Assembly (NCBI RefSeq): GCF_001839655.2
Contig: NZ_CP056087.1
Coordinates: forward strand, 2,976,001 to 3,040,000
Reading direction: 5' to 3'
From: Pseudomonas argentinensis
Lineage (GTDB): Bacteria; Pseudomonadota; Gammaproteobacteria; Pseudomonadales; Pseudomonadaceae
DNA length: 64,000 nt
Shown here piece by piece: positions 27,753-40,834 of this stretch. The notes under the pieces were generated by a model. It had not been told where the DNA came from. It made no database searches and saw nothing but the letters and a program-made list of their open reading frames with translations. Numbering within the stretch: position 1 is the stretch's first letter; every line of letters starts with the position of its first letter. Both the position numbers and the translations under genes were made by a program.

Positions 27753-29525
27753 ATGACTAGCATTCGTACTCTTTCCTATGACGCCATCATCGTCGGTGGT
27801 GGCGGTGCCGGTATGCGCGCTGCGCTGCAGCTGGCGCAAGGCGGTCACAAGACAGCAGTGGTCACCAAGGTCTTCCCGACCCGTTCTCACACCGTTTCCG
27901 CCCAGGGCGGCATCACCTGTGCCATCGCCTCGAACGATCCGAACGATGACTGGCGCTGGCACATGTACGACACCGTCAAGGGTTCCGACTACATCGGTGA
28001 CCAGGACGCCATCGAATACATGTGTTCCGTCGGCCCGGAAGCGGTGTTCGAACTCGAGCACATGGGGCTGCCGTTCTCCCGTACCGAGCAGGGTCGTATC
28101 TACCAGCGTCCGTTCGGTGGCCAGTCCAAGGGCCCGGACAATCCGACCCAGGCTGCCCGTACCTGCGCCGCTGCCGACCGTACCGGTCACGCCCTGCTGC
28201 ACACCCTGTACCAGGCCAACCTGAAGGCCGGTACCTCGTTCCTCAACGAATGGTACGCGGTCGATCTGGTCAAGAACCAGGACGGCGCCATCGTCGGCGT
28301 CATCGCCATCTGCATCGAAACCGGCGAAACCGTCTACATCCGTTCCAAGGCCGTGGTGCTGGCCACCGGCGGTGCCGGCCGTATCTACGCCTCCACCACC
28401 AACGCGCTGATCAACACCGGTGACGGCGTGGGCATGGCCCTGCGTGCCGGCGTGCCGGTGCAGGACATCGAGATGTGGCAGTTCCACCCGACCGGTATCG
28501 CCGGCGCCGGTGTACTGGTTACCGAAGGCTGCCGTGGTGAGGGTGGTTACCTGATCAACGCCCATGGCGAGCGCTTCATGGAGCGTTATGCGCCCAACGC
28601 CAAGGACCTTGCCGGTCGTGACGTGGTGGCCCGTTCCATGGTCAAGGAAGTGATCGCCGGCAACGGCTGTGGCCCGAACAAGGACCACGTACTGCTCAAG
28701 CTCGATCACCTCGGTGAGGAAGTGCTGCACAGCCGCCTGCCAGGCATCTGCGAACTGTCCAAGACCTTCGCGCACGTCGACCCGGTGGTTGCGCCCGTTC
28801 CGGTCATCCCGACCTGCCACTACATGATGGGCGGCGTTGCCACCAACATCCATGGTCAGGCCATCACCCAGGACGCCAATGGCAACGACAGGATCATCGA
28901 GGGCCTGTTCGCCGTGGGCGAAGTGGCGTGCGTATCGGTGCACGGTGCCAACCGCCTGGGCGGCAACTCGCTGCTCGACCTGGTGGTATTCGGCCGCGCC
29001 GCCGGCCTGCACCTGGAAAAAGCGCTGAAGGAAGGCGTGGAAGTCCGCGGTGCCAGCGAAACCGACATCGAACTGTCGCTGGGCCGTCTGGCTGGCGTCA
29101 ACGAGCGCAGCAGCGGTGAAGACGTCGCCACCCTCAAGCGCGAGCTGCAGTCGTGCATGCAGAACTACTTCGGCGTATTCCGTACCGGCGAATACATGAA
29201 GAAGGGCATCGCTCAGCTGTCCGACCTGCGCGAGCGCATCGCCAAGGTCAAGATCAACGACAAGAGTCAGGCCTTCAACACCGCGCGTATCGAAGCGCTG
29301 GAGCTGCAGAACCTGCTGGAAGTCGCCGAAGCCACTGCCATCGCAGCCGACACCCGTACCGAGTCCCGCGGCGCCCACGCCCGTGAAGACTTCGAGGACC
29401 GTGACGACACCAACTGGTTGTGCCACAGCCTGTACTTCCCGGGTGAGAAACGTGTCGCCAAGCGCGATGTCAACTTCTCGCCGAAGACCGTACCGGCGTT
29501 TGAACCCAAAGTTCGTACTTATTAA
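27753..29525 (+). CDS. sdhA: Succinate dehydrogenase flavoprotein subunit SdhA
   Basis: A 590-residue flavoprotein. The dinucleotide-binding GGGGAG is at 15-20, and His46 in [10 protein letters not shown] is the covalent FAD attachment site. Substrate-binding HPTG and the C-terminal [18 protein letters not shown] motif are intact. It oxidises succinate to fumarate and passes electrons to the SdhB clusters. It begins three bases after sdhD and is followed within 11 bases by sdhB. Confidence 0.98.
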   Translation: MTSIRTLSYDAIIVGGGGAGMRAALQLAQGGHKTAVVTKVFPTRSHTVSAQGGITCAIASNDPNDDWRWHMYDTVKGSDYIGDQDAIEYMCSVGPEAVFELEHMGLPFSRTEQGRIYQRPFGGQSKGPDNPTQAARTCAAADRTGHALLHTLYQANLKAGTSFLNEWYAVDLVKNQDGAIVGVIAICIETGETVYIRSKAVVLATGGAGRIYASTTNALINTGDGVGMALRAGVPVQDIEMWQFHPTGIAGAGVLVTEGCRGEGGYLINAHGERFMERYAPNAKDLAGRDVVARSMVKEVIAGNGCGPNKDHVLLKLDHLGEEVLHSRLPGICELSKTFAHVDPVVAPVPVIPTCHYMMGGVATNIHGQAITQDANGNDRIIEGLFAVGEVACVSVHGANRLGGNSLLDLVVFGRAAGLHLEKALKEGVEVRGASETDIELSLGRLAGVNERSSGEDVATLKRELQSCMQNYFGVFRTGEYMKKGIAQLSDLRERIAKVKINDKSQAFNTARIEALELQNLLEVAEATAIAADTRTESRGAHAREDFEDRDDTNWLCHSLYFPGEKRVAKRDVNFSPKTVPAFEPKVRTY

Positions 29526-29536
29526 GGGTGGCTACC

Positions 29537-30256
29537 ATGTCTCTTGGCAAAAGCTTGAAAGTCAGCGTTTATCGCTACAACCCGGAAGCGGACAAAGCGC
29601 CGTTCATGCAGGACTTCGACATCACCATCGATGGCAAGGACCTGATGGTGCTGGACATCCTGGCCCTGATCAAAGAGCAGGACGAAGGCTTCTCCTACCG
29701 TCGCTCCTGCCGTGAAGGCGTGTGCGGTTCCGACGGCATGAACATCAGCGGCAAGAACGGCCTGGCCTGCATCACGCCGATCTCCAGCGTGGTCAAGGGC
29801 AACAAGCTGGTGATCCGCCCGCTGCCCGGCCTGCCGGTCATTCGTGACCTGGTGGTCGACATGAGCATCTTCTACAAGCAGTACGAGAAGGTGCAGCCGT
29901 TCCTGCAGAACGACACCCCGGCTCCGGCCATCGAACGCCTGCAGTCGCCGGAAGAGCGCGAGAAGCTCGACGGCCTGTACGAGTGCATCCTGTGTGCGTG
30001 CTGCTCGACCAGCTGCCCGTCGTTCTGGTGGAACCCGGACAAGTTCCTGGGCCCGGCAGCCCTGCTGCAGGCCTACCGGTTCCTGGCCGACAGCCGTGAT
30101 ACCAAGACCGCGGAACGATTGGCATCGCTCGATGATCCATTCAGTGTGTTCCGCTGCCGCGGGATCATGAACTGCGTGAACGTGTGCCCCAAGGGTCTGA
30201 ACCCGACCAAGGCCATCGGTCACGTACGCAACATGTTGCTGCAAAGCGGTACCTGA
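29537..30256 (+). CDS. sdhB: Succinate dehydrogenase iron-sulfur subunit SdhB
   Basis: A 239-residue iron-sulfur protein. The [2Fe-2S] motif uses Cys58, Cys63, Asp66 and Cys78; the downstream cysteines in CILCACCSTSC (150-160) and at 207, 213 and 217 bind the [4Fe-4S] and [3Fe-4S] clusters. It moves electrons from SdhA flavin to ubiquinone. An in-frame GTG at 29528 would add three residues; ATG 29537 gives the family N-terminus MSLGKSL. Confidence 0.97.
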   Translation: MSLGKSLKVSVYRYNPEADKAPFMQDFDITIDGKDLMVLDILALIKEQDEGFSYRRSCREGVCGSDGMNISGKNGLACITPISSVVKGNKLVIRPLPGLPVIRDLVVDMSIFYKQYEKVQPFLQNDTPAPAIERLQSPEEREKLDGLYECILCACCSTSCPSFWWNPDKFLGPAALLQAYRFLADSRDTKTAERLASLDDPFSVFRCRGIMNCVNVCPKGLNPTKAIGHVRNMLLQSGT

Positions 30257-30292
30257 TTCACCGTTCTTTAGCTGTACCCGTAACGCCTGCCG

Positions 30293-30311
30293 CACCGACG
30301 TAATGTCGGTG
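30293..30311 (+). other. Small stem-loop between sdhB and sucA
   Basis: CACCGAC and GTCGGTG pair perfectly around a GTAAT loop, 37 bases after sdhB. There is no T-run, so it is not a standard terminator; it may be an RNA processing or stability structure in the sdh-suc transcript. The rest of the 249-base gap shows no gene. Confidence 0.4.
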
Positions 30312-30505
30312 TTGCAGTATCGCCAGGGCGTTGGCCTAGCCGCCGACGCCCTTATACGAAAAATATGACGACCAGCAGGGGCATTCGGGCTGGTGCCCGG
30401 ACTATCTGCGGGATTCTTGGTGGCTTGCTGAAGTCGCTGCAACATGACTTCGCAAGCCAGTCGGTGTCCTCGCCGGTGGTGTCCCCTTACCGAGGGTGAC
30501 CAAGC

Positions 30506-33337
30506 ATGCAAGAAAGCGTGATGCAGCGCATGTGGGACAGTGCCCACCTATCCGGTGGTAACGCTGCCTACGTGGAGGAGCTCTATGAGCTCTACCTGCA
30601 CGATCCCAACGCCGTGCCGGAAGAGTGGCGCACTTATTTCGATAAGTTGCCGTCCGAAGGCAGCACCGCCAATGACGTATCGCACTCGACGATTCGTGAT
30701 CATTTCGTGTTGCTGGCCAAGAACCAGCGTCGCACTCAGCCGGCTTCTGCCGGGACCGTGAGCAGCGAGCACGAGAAGAAGCAGGTCGAAGTGTTGCGGT
30801 TGATTCAGGCATTCCGCATGCGTGGCCACCAGGCGGCTCAGCTCGATCCGCTTGGGCTGTGGCAGCGCCCTGTTCCTGCTGATCTGTCGATCAGCCATTA
30901 CAGCCTTACCGACGCGGATCTGGATACCACCTTCCGCACGGGTGGTCTGGCAATCGGCAAAGAAGAGGCAACTTTGCGGGAAATCCGCGACGCTTTGCAT
31001 CAGACATATTGTCGCACCATCGGCTCCGAGTTCACCCACATCGTCGATTCCGATCAACGCAGCTGGTTCCAGCAGCGCCTGGAAAGCGTACGCGGCCGCC
31101 CGCAGGTTTCCGCCGAGGTGCAGAGCCATCTGCTCGAGCGTCTGACCGCCGCCGAAGGCCTGGAAAAGTACCTGGGCACCAAGTACCCGGGCACCAAGCG
31201 CTTTGGTCTGGAAGGTGGCGAGAGCCTGATTCCGCTGCTCGATGAAATCATCCAGCGCAGCGGTTCCTACGGCACCAAGGAAATCGTCATCGGCATGGCC
31301 CACCGTGGCCGTCTCAACGTGCTGGTCAACACCTTCGGCAAGAACCCGCGCGACCTGTTCGACGAGTTCGAGGGCAAGAAAGTCGAGGGCCTGAGCTCCG
31401 GTGACGTGAAATACCACCAGGGTTTCTCCTCCAACGTGATGACCTCCGGCGGTGAAGTTCACCTGGCGCTGGCGTTCAACCCGTCGCACCTGGAAATCGT
31501 CTCTCCGGTGGTCGAGGGCTCGGTACGGGCGCGTCAGGATCGTCGTAACGACGCCCTGGGCGACAAGGTACTGCCGATCTCCATCCACGGTGACGCCGCG
31601 TTCGCCGGTCAGGGCGTGGTCATGGAAACCTTCCAGATGTCGCAGACCCGTGCCTACAAGACGGGTGGCACCATCCACATTGTGATCAACAACCAGGTCG
31701 GCTTCACCACCAACCGGGCCGACGACGCGCGTTCCACCGAGTACGCCACCGACGTCGCCAAGATGATCCAGGCGCCGATCTTCCACGTGAATGGCGATGA
31801 TCCGGAAGCCGTGCTGTTCGTCACCCAGCTGGCCGTCGATTACCGCATGCAGTACAAGCGTGACGTGGTCATCGACCTGGTCTGCTACCGCCGCCGTGGC
31901 CACAACGAGGCCGACGAGCCGAGCGGCACCCAGCCGCTGATGTACCAGCAGATCGCCAAGCAGCGCACCACCCGTGAGCTGTACGCCGATGCGCTGAGCC
32001 AGTCCGGCAGCCTCGATGTCGATGCCATCCAGGCCAAGGTGGACGACTACCGTACCGCCCTGGACAACGGTCAGCACGTGGTCAAGAGCCTGGTCAAGGA
32101 GCCGAACAAGGAACTGTTCGTCGACTGGCGTCCGTACCTGGGCCATGCCTGGACCGCGCGTCATGACACGCGCTTCGATCTCAAGACCCTGCAGGAGCTG
32201 TCCAACAAGCTCTTGGAAACGCCGGACGGCTTCGTCGTTCAGCGTCAGGTCACCAAGATCTACGAAGACCGCGCCAAGATGGGCGCCGGCGGCCTGCCGC
32301 TGAACTGGGGCTACGCCGAAACCATGGCCTATGCGACCCTGCTGGTCGAAGGTCACCCGATCCGTATCACCGGTCAGGACGTTGGCCGCGGTACCTTCTC
32401 GCACCGCCATGCGCAGTTGCACAACCAGAAGGACGGCACCTCCTACCTGCCGCTGCAGCACCTGTACGAAGGTCAGCCGCGTTTCGACCTGTACGACTCC
32501 TTCCTCTCGGAAGAAGCCGTGCTGGCCTTCGAATACGGCTACGCCACCACCACGCCGAACGCGCTGGTGATCTGGGAAGCCCAGTTCGGCGATTTCGCCA
32601 ACGGCGCCCAGGTGGTGTTCGACCAGTTCATTTCCAGTGGCGAAACCAAGTGGGGCCGTCTGTGCGGCCTGACCATGCTGTTGCCGCACGGTTATGAAGG
32701 GCAGGGCCCGGAGCACTCCTCGGCACGTCTGGAGCGTTACCTGCAGCTGTGCGCAGAGCACAACATCCAGGTGGCGGTACCAACCACGCCGGCGCAGATC
32801 TACCACCTGCTGCGTCGCCAGGTCATTCGTCCGCTGCGCAAGCCACTGGTGGTGCTGACACCGAAGTCGCTGCTGCGCCACAAGCTGGCCGTATCGACCC
32901 TGGAAGATCTCGCCGAAGGCTCGTTCCAGACCGTCATTCCGGAAATCGATGCGATCGACCCGAAAAAGGTCGAGCGCCTGGTGCTGTGCAGCGGCAAGGT
33001 CTACTACGACCTGCTGGAAAAACGCCGCGCCGAAGGCCGCGAAGACATCGCCATCGTGCGTATCGAGCAGCTGTACCCGTTCCCGGAAGACGACCTGGCC
33101 GAGATTCTTGCGCCGTACAAGAACCTCAAGCACATCGTCTGGTGTCAGGAAGAGCCGATGAACCAGGGCGCCTGGTACTGCAGCCAGCACCACATGCGTC
33201 GTGCCGCTTCGGCGCACAAGAAGTCGCTGGTGCTCGAGTATGCCGGGCGTGATGCGTCGGCGGCTCCGGCCTGTGGTTACGCGTCCATGCACGCCGAGCA
33301 GCAGGAAAAACTGCTGCAGGATGCCTTCACCGTTTAA
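30506..33337 (+). CDS. sucA: 2-oxoglutarate dehydrogenase E1 component SucA
   Basis: A 943-residue thiamine-diphosphate enzyme, full length for the family. It decarboxylates 2-oxoglutarate and transfers the succinyl group to SucB. The N-terminal E2-binding segment (SGGNAAYVEELYELY) is present, as are GMAHRGRLNVLVNTFGKNP and the diphosphate-binding GDAAFAGQG region. GAGGGTGA lies upstream of ATG 30506. Followed 69 bases later by sucB in the sucAB-lpdG order. Confidence 0.97.
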   Translation: MQESVMQRMWDSAHLSGGNAAYVEELYELYLHDPNAVPEEWRTYFDKLPSEGSTANDVSHSTIRDHFVLLAKNQRRTQPASAGTVSSEHEKKQVEVLRLIQAFRMRGHQAAQLDPLGLWQRPVPADLSISHYSLTDADLDTTFRTGGLAIGKEEATLREIRDALHQTYCRTIGSEFTHIVDSDQRSWFQQRLESVRGRPQVSAEVQSHLLERLTAAEGLEKYLGTKYPGTKRFGLEGGESLIPLLDEIIQRSGSYGTKEIVIGMAHRGRLNVLVNTFGKNPRDLFDEFEGKKVEGLSSGDVKYHQGFSSNVMTSGGEVHLALAFNPSHLEIVSPVVEGSVRARQDRRNDALGDKVLPISIHGDAAFAGQGVVMETFQMSQTRAYKTGGTIHIVINNQVGFTTNRADDARSTEYATDVAKMIQAPIFHVNGDDPEAVLFVTQLAVDYRMQYKRDVVIDLVCYRRRGHNEADEPSGTQPLMYQQIAKQRTTRELYADALSQSGSLDVDAIQAKVDDYRTALDNGQHVVKSLVKEPNKELFVDWRPYLGHAWTARHDTRFDLKTLQELSNKLLETPDGFVVQRQVTKIYEDRAKMGAGGLPLNWGYAETMAYATLLVEGHPIRITGQDVGRGTFSHRHAQLHNQKDGTSYLPLQHLYEGQPRFDLYDSFLSEEAVLAFEYGYATTTPNALVIWEAQFGDFANGAQVVFDQFISSGETKWGRLCGLTMLLPHGYEGQGPEHSSARLERYLQLCAEHNIQVAVPTTPAQIYHLLRRQVIRPLRKPLVVLTPKSLLRHKLAVSTLEDLAEGSFQTVIPEIDAIDPKKVERLVLCSGKVYYDLLEKRRAEGREDIAIVRIEQLYPFPEDDLAEILAPYKNLKHIVWCQEEPMNQGAWYCSQHHMRRAASAHKKSLVLEYAGRDASAAPACGYASMHAEQQEKLLQDAFTV

Positions 33338-33406
33338 CGCCATCGCGAAGGAGGCGGCCCACCGAGGCCGCTTCCTCGAAATCACCGAATTAAGGAAAAG
33401 AACACA

Positions 33407-34636
33407 ATGGCTATCGAGATCAAAGCCCCTACATTCCCGGAATCGGTCGCCGACGGCACCGTGGCCACCTGGCACAAGAAGCCGGGCGAAGCGGTCAAGC
33501 GCGATGAGCTGATCGTCGACATCGAGACCGACAAGGTAGTGATCGAAGTGCTGGCCGAGGCCGATGGTGTGGTCGCCGAAATCATCAAGAACGAAGGCGA
33601 TACCGTCCTCTCCAACGAAGTGCTGGGCAAGCTGACCGAGGGTGGCGCTGCCGCCGCCGCGCCGGCCGCTGCGCCTGCGCAAGCCGCTGCTGCGCCGGCT
33701 CAGGCTGCTGCTGCACCTGCCGCTGCTGGTGACGACCAGATCCTCTCGCCGGCCGCTCGCAAGCTGGCCGAAGAGAACGGCATCGACCCGAACAGCCTCA
33801 GCGGTTCGGGCAAGGGCGGCCGGGTGACCAAGGAAGACGTGGTCGCTGCCGTCGAAGCCAAGAAGAACGCGCCGGCCGCCAAGCCGGCTGCTACCGCCGC
33901 TGCAGCAGCGCCGGTGGTAAGCGGTGCTGGCGACCGCACCGAGAAGCGCGTGCCGATGACCCGCGTTCGCGCCACCGTTGCCCGCCGTCTGGTCGAAGCC
34001 CAGTCGAACATGGCGATGCTGACCACCTTCAACGAAGTCGACATGTCCGAGATCATGGCGCTGCGTTCGAAGTACAAGGACCAGTTCGAGAAAGCCCACA
34101 ACGGCACTCGCCTGGGCTTCATGTCCTTCTTCGTCAAGGCGGCTACCGAGGCGCTGAAGCGTCTGCCGGCGGTCAACGCCTCGATCGATGGCAACGACAT
34201 CGTCTACCATGGCTACCAGGACATCGGCGTAGCCGTTTCCAGCGACCGTGGTCTGGTGGTTCCGGTTCTGCGTAACGCCGAACTGATGGGCCTGGCCGAC
34301 ATCGAAGCCGGCATCGCTGCCTATGGCAAGAAAGCCCGTGACGGCAAGCTGTCGATCGAAGAGATGACTGGCGGCACCTTCACCATCACCAACGGAGGTA
34401 CCTTCGGTTCGATGATGTCGACGCCGATCGTCAACCCGCCGCAGGCCGCGATCCTGGGCATGCACAACATCATCCAGCGCCCGGTTGCCGTGAACGGCCA
34501 AGTGGTCATTCGCCCGATGATGTACCTGGCACTGTCCTACGATCACCGCCTGATCGATGGTAAAGAAGCCGTGACCTTCCTGGTGACCATCAAGAACCTG
34601 CTGGAAGACCCAGCGCGTGTGCTGCTGGACATCTAA
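33407..34636 (+). CDS. sucB: Dihydrolipoyllysine succinyltransferase SucB (E2)
   Basis: A 409-residue E2 enzyme. An N-terminal lipoyl domain carries the lipoylated Lys43 in IETDKVVIE. An Ala/Pro-rich linker (about 80-110) leads to the peripheral-subunit-binding domain ([14 protein letters not shown], near 115), a second Ala-rich linker and the catalytic domain with His380 and Asp384 in YDHRLIDG. It transfers succinyl groups to CoA. AAGGAAAAGAA before the ATG is the ribosome-binding region. Confidence 0.97.
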   Translation: MAIEIKAPTFPESVADGTVATWHKKPGEAVKRDELIVDIETDKVVIEVLAEADGVVAEIIKNEGDTVLSNEVLGKLTEGGAAAAAPAAAPAQAAAAPAQAAAAPAAAGDDQILSPAARKLAEENGIDPNSLSGSGKGGRVTKEDVVAAVEAKKNAPAAKPAATAAAAAPVVSGAGDRTEKRVPMTRVRATVARRLVEAQSNMAMLTTFNEVDMSEIMALRSKYKDQFEKAHNGTRLGFMSFFVKAATEALKRLPAVNASIDGNDIVYHGYQDIGVAVSSDRGLVVPVLRNAELMGLADIEAGIAAYGKKARDGKLSIEEMTGGTFTITNGGTFGSMMSTPIVNPPQAAILGMHNIIQRPVAVNGQVVIRPMMYLALSYDHRLIDGKEAVTFLVTIKNLLEDPARVLLDI

Positions 34637-34639
34637 TAC

Positions 34640-36167
<1,528 letters not shown>

Positions 36168-36282
36168 GAAATCGTCGGTGCGTTGCCGGCCCTTGGGCGG
36201 CGACGTACGGACGGTTTTTCGCGAAGCAGAACCACGGTGCATGGCCCGTGCGAGGCCCAGGCCTATCGCGGAATGTGCGCCG

Positions 36283-36300
36283 GGCTGCCTTGAGGCAGCC
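36283..36300 (+). other. Stem-loop in the lpdG-sucC leader
   Basis: GGCTGCC, TTGA loop, GGCAGCC: a perfect 7-bp hairpin with no following T-run, 65 bases before sucC. It may affect the level of sucCD relative to sucAB-lpdG. No other structure is clear in this 198-base gap. Confidence 0.35.
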
Positions 36301-36365
36301 ACAGGTGGTGCGGCACGTGAGTGCAGCACCGATGCGCAATACCTAAACGAAGACGGTAGACAAGC

Positions 36366-37531
<1,166 letters not shown>

Positions 37532-37532
<1 letters not shown>

Positions 37533-38419
37533 TGAGCGTCCTGATCAATAAAGACACCAAGGTCATCTGCCAGGGTTTCACTGGCTCGCAGGGTACCTTC
37601 CACTCCGAACAAGCCATCGCCTATGGCACCCAGATGGTTGGCGGCGTGACCCCGGGCAAGGGCGGCACCACTCACCTGGGCCTGCCGGTGTTCAACACCG
37701 TGAAAGAAGCCGTCGAAGCCACTGGCGCCGATGCTTCGGTCATCTACGTTCCGGCTCCGTTCTGCAAGGACTCGATCCTGGAAGCGGCTTTCGGCGGCAT
37801 CAAGCTGATCGTCTGCATCACCGAAGGCATCCCGACCCTCGACATGCTCGACGCCAAGGTCAAGTGTGACGAGCTGGGCGTGCGCCTGATCGGCCCGAAC
37901 TGCCCGGGCGTGATCACGCCCGGCGAGTGCAAGATCGGCATCATGCCGGGTCACATCCACCTGCCAGGCAAGGTCGGCATCGTGTCGCGTTCCGGCACCC
38001 TGACCTATGAAGCCGTCAAGCAGACCACTGACGCCGGCTTCGGCCAGTCCACCTGCGTGGGCATCGGTGGCGACCCCATCCCGGGCTCCAACTTCATCGA
38101 CATCCTGAAGCTGTTCCAGGAAGACCCGAAGACCGAAGCGATCGTCATGATCGGCGAGATCGGCGGTTCGGCTGAAGAAGAAGCGGCTGCCTACATCAAG
38201 GCCAACGTCACCAAGCCTGTAGTGTCCTACATCGCTGGCGTTACCGCTCCTCCCGGCAAGCGTATGGGCCATGCTGGCGCCATCATCTCCGGCGGCAAAG
38301 GCACTGCAGACGAGAAATTCGCTGCTCTGCAGGACGCTGGCGTGAAGACCGTGCGTTCCCTGGCTGACATCGGCAAGGCCCTGGCCGAGCTGACCGGTTG
38401 GGAAGTGAAGAAGGCGTAA
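37532..38419 (+). CDS. sucD: Succinyl-CoA synthetase alpha subunit SucD
   Basis: A 295-residue CoA-binding subunit. The N-terminal [10 protein letters not shown] segment binds CoA, and His247 in RMGHAGAI is the phosphorylated histidine, equivalent to His246 of E. coli. With SucC it converts succinyl-CoA to succinate with ATP synthesis. It is the last gene of the block; a strong terminator follows at 38436-38467. Confidence 0.98.
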
Positions 38420-38435
38420 GCCATTCTGATCTGCA

Positions 38436-38467
38436 AAGAAGGCCACCCGAGGGTGGCCTTCTTTTTT
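38436..38467 (+). terminator. Rho-independent terminator after sucD
   Basis: AAGAAGGCCACCC and its complement GGGTGGCCTTCTT pair around a very short loop and run into TTTTTT. Confidence 0.92.
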
Positions 38468-38695
38468 GCCTGCAGAAATGTTGCCCAGGCGACAGCACAT
38501 TACAGCCAGCCGTCAGCCGGGCTGGAACGGGCGGGGCGTTTGCGGCAAAATCGTTAGCTTTGCAACTAACGGGCCTGGTCTCTATCCGAAACCTGCTCGC
38601 AACAAGGGTTCGCGCCACAAGGGCGAACGACGTTTCCCTCTATCCATCGGGATTCCCTCTCTCAACTCGGTTTCAGTGATGTGGTATTTCCCTCT

Positions 38696-40009
38696 ATGAC
38701 TCGCTTGAAAAGCCTGGATATCCTGGCTCTCGGTTTCATGACGTTCGCGCTTTTTCTGGGCGCGGGCAACATCATCTTCCCGCCCAGTGCGGGCTTGTCT
38801 GCCGGTGAAAACATCGGTGCTGCCGCTGTGGGCTTTCTGCTGACCGGTGTCGGCCTGCCGCTGCTTACCGTGGTAGCTCTGGCGCGTGTGGGCGGTGGTC
38901 TGCCTGCTTTGACCACGCCAATGGGACGCTGGGCGGGTATCGCGCTGGCGGTGGCGGTGTATCTGACGATCGGCCCATTGTTCGCCACGCCACGCACCGC
39001 CGTCGCTTCGTTCGAAATCGGTGTGCAGCCTTTCGTGGGCAGCAGCGCAACGGCCCTGTTCGTCTACACCCTGGTGTACTTCGCGGTGGTGCTGTTCCTG
39101 TCGCTGACGCCCGGGCGCCTGGTCGATCGGGTCGGCAAGTTCATCACCCCGGTGCTGATCGTCGCCCTGGTGATCCTGGGCGGTGTCGCGGTGTTCGCAC
39201 CGGCGGGTGAGGTGGGTGAGGCGACTGGCGCCTATCGCAGCGAACCCCTGGTACAGGGCTTCCTGCAGGGCTACCTGACCATGGATGCCCTGGGCGCTCT
39301 GGTGTTCGGCATCGTGATCGCCAATGCGGTACGTGCCCGGGGCATCACCGACAGTGGGCTGATCACCCGCTATTGCGTGATTGCCGGCATCATCGCCGCG
39401 GTGGCGCTGTCACTTGTCTACCTGTCGCTGTTCTATCTCGGTGCCACCAGCCATGAGCTGGCTGCTGGCGCGGAGAATGGCGGGCAGATTCTCTCCAGCT
39501 ACGTGAACCAGACCTTTGGCTCTGCCGGTTCGCTGTTGCTGGCGGTGGTGATCATTCTGGCTTGCCTGACCACCGGCGTGGGCTTGCTGACGGCCTGTGG
39601 GGAGTTCTTCAGCGACCTGCTGAACGTGTCCTACCGCAGCGTGGTCATCGTGCTGGCGGTGTTCAGCCTGGCCGTCTCCAATCAGGGCCTGACCCAGCTG
39701 ATCAGCGTGTCGGTGCCCGTGCTGGTCGGGCTTTACCCGCTGGCGATCGTGCTGGTGGCGTTGAGCCTGATGAACCGCTTGTGGGTATCGCAGCGCCGAG
39801 TATTCATGCCGGTCATGGCCGTCACCTTGATCTTCGGCGTGGCCGACGGCATGGCCGCCGCAGGCTGGGGGGCCTACGTGCCCCAGGTGCTGAGCAAGTT
39901 GCCGCTGGCCGCCCAGAGCCTGGGCTGGCTGGTTCCGGTACTGGTGACACTGGTGACCAGCTGCGTGGTCGATCGCGCGTGTGGAGCCAAGCGTCAGGTC
40001 AGCGCCTGA
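38696..40009 (+). CDS. brnQ: Branched-chain amino acid:cation symporter BrnQ/BraB type
   Basis: A 437-residue membrane protein with about 12 hydrophobic spans and the conserved start LDILALGFMTFALFLGAGNIIFPP split over residues 6-30. Family members import leucine, isoleucine and valine with sodium or protons. The length equals that of BraB/BraZ of P. aeruginosa. ATG 38696 gives the family N-terminus; an in-frame GTG lies at 38681. No clear Shine-Dalgarno. Monocistronic, with its own terminator. Confidence 0.93.
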   Translation: MTRLKSLDILALGFMTFALFLGAGNIIFPPSAGLSAGENIGAAAVGFLLTGVGLPLLTVVALARVGGGLPALTTPMGRWAGIALAVAVYLTIGPLFATPRTAVASFEIGVQPFVGSSATALFVYTLVYFAVVLFLSLTPGRLVDRVGKFITPVLIVALVILGGVAVFAPAGEVGEATGAYRSEPLVQGFLQGYLTMDALGALVFGIVIANAVRARGITDSGLITRYCVIAGIIAAVALSLVYLSLFYLGATSHELAAGAENGGQILSSYVNQTFGSAGSLLLAVVIILACLTTGVGLLTACGEFFSDLLNVSYRSVVIVLAVFSLAVSNQGLTQLISVSVPVLVGLYPLAIVLVALSLMNRLWVSQRRVFMPVMAVTLIFGVADGMAAAGWGAYVPQVLSKLPLAAQSLGWLVPVLVTLVTSCVVDRACGAKRQVSA

Positions 40010-40027
40010 TCGCCCCTGCGCCGCACA

Positions 40028-40055
40028 AGAGCCGCTCCCCTGGAGCGGCTTTTTA
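40028..40055 (+). terminator. Rho-independent terminator of brnQ
   Basis: GCCGCTCC/GGAGCGGC stem (40031-40049) followed by TTTTTA. A consensus TATAAT at 40070-40075, just before the next gene, may be its -10 box. Confidence 0.88.
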
Positions 40056-40099
40056 TTGCCTGCCACGGCTATAATCGCTCCAGCTTACAAGGAGCCTGC

Positions 40100-40834
40100 A
40101 TGTCCATCAGCGAAGACTACCTCCACCATCTGATTGCCGCCTGCTGGTTCGTCCTGTGCTGGGCAGGCTACACCCGCTATGCCCACGCCAAGGGGCGCAC
40201 CACGCCATGTCTGGCCAGCGTGCTGCACCTGTATCGCGAGGACTGGATGCGCCGCATGCTGCTGCGCGAGAACCGAATCGCCGACGCCAATGTGATCGGC
40301 AACCTCGAGCGCAACGCCTCGTTCTTCGCCTCCAGCACCTTGATCATCCTGGCCGGTATTCTTACCGTGCTGGGCGCCTCGGATCGCGCGGTTTCGCTGC
40401 TCGCCGACCTGCCGTTCGTGCAGTCGGTCAGCCGCGGCATCTCCGAGGTCAAGCTGCTGTGCCTGGGCGTGGTGTTCGTCTACGCCTTCTTCACCTTCAG
40501 CTGGTGCATGCGCCAATACAACTTCGCCGCCGTGCTGGTGGGCTCGGCGCCGATGATCGGCGAGCGCCACGTGACCGAGCAGGAGCGCAAGGCGTTCGCC
40601 GAGCGCACCGCGCGGGTGATCTCGATGGCGGCCAACCAGTTCAACTATGGCCTGCGCGCCTACTATTTCGGTATGGCCACCCTGGCGTGGTTCATCAACC
40701 CCTGGTTCTTCATGATGGTCAGCGCAGGGGTCGTGGTGGTGTTGTATCGCCGCGAGTTCCATTCGGATGTACTGGAAGTCATGGTGTACACACAAACGCC
40801 GACCTTCGAGCCGGCCAAGGAGAAAAGCGAGTGA
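40100..40834 (+). CDS. DUF599 family membrane protein
   Basis: A 244-residue inner-membrane protein of the DUF599 family with four likely transmembrane segments (about 8-24, 75-95, 118-138, 192-215) and a conserved DWMRRMLLRENRIADANVI region between the first two. Function unknown. AAGGAG lies six bases before the ATG and a TATAAT-like -10 at 40070. The stop overlaps the GTG of the downstream MAPEG gene (GTGA), so the two are coupled. Confidence 0.88.
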   Translation: MSISEDYLHHLIAACWFVLCWAGYTRYAHAKGRTTPCLASVLHLYREDWMRRMLLRENRIADANVIGNLERNASFFASSTLIILAGILTVLGASDRAVSLLADLPFVQSVSRGISEVKLLCLGVVFVYAFFTFSWCMRQYNFAAVLVGSAPMIGERHVTEQERKAFAERTARVISMAANQFNYGLRAYYFGMATLAWFINPWFFMMVSAGVVVVLYRREFHSDVLEVMVYTQTPTFEPAKEKSE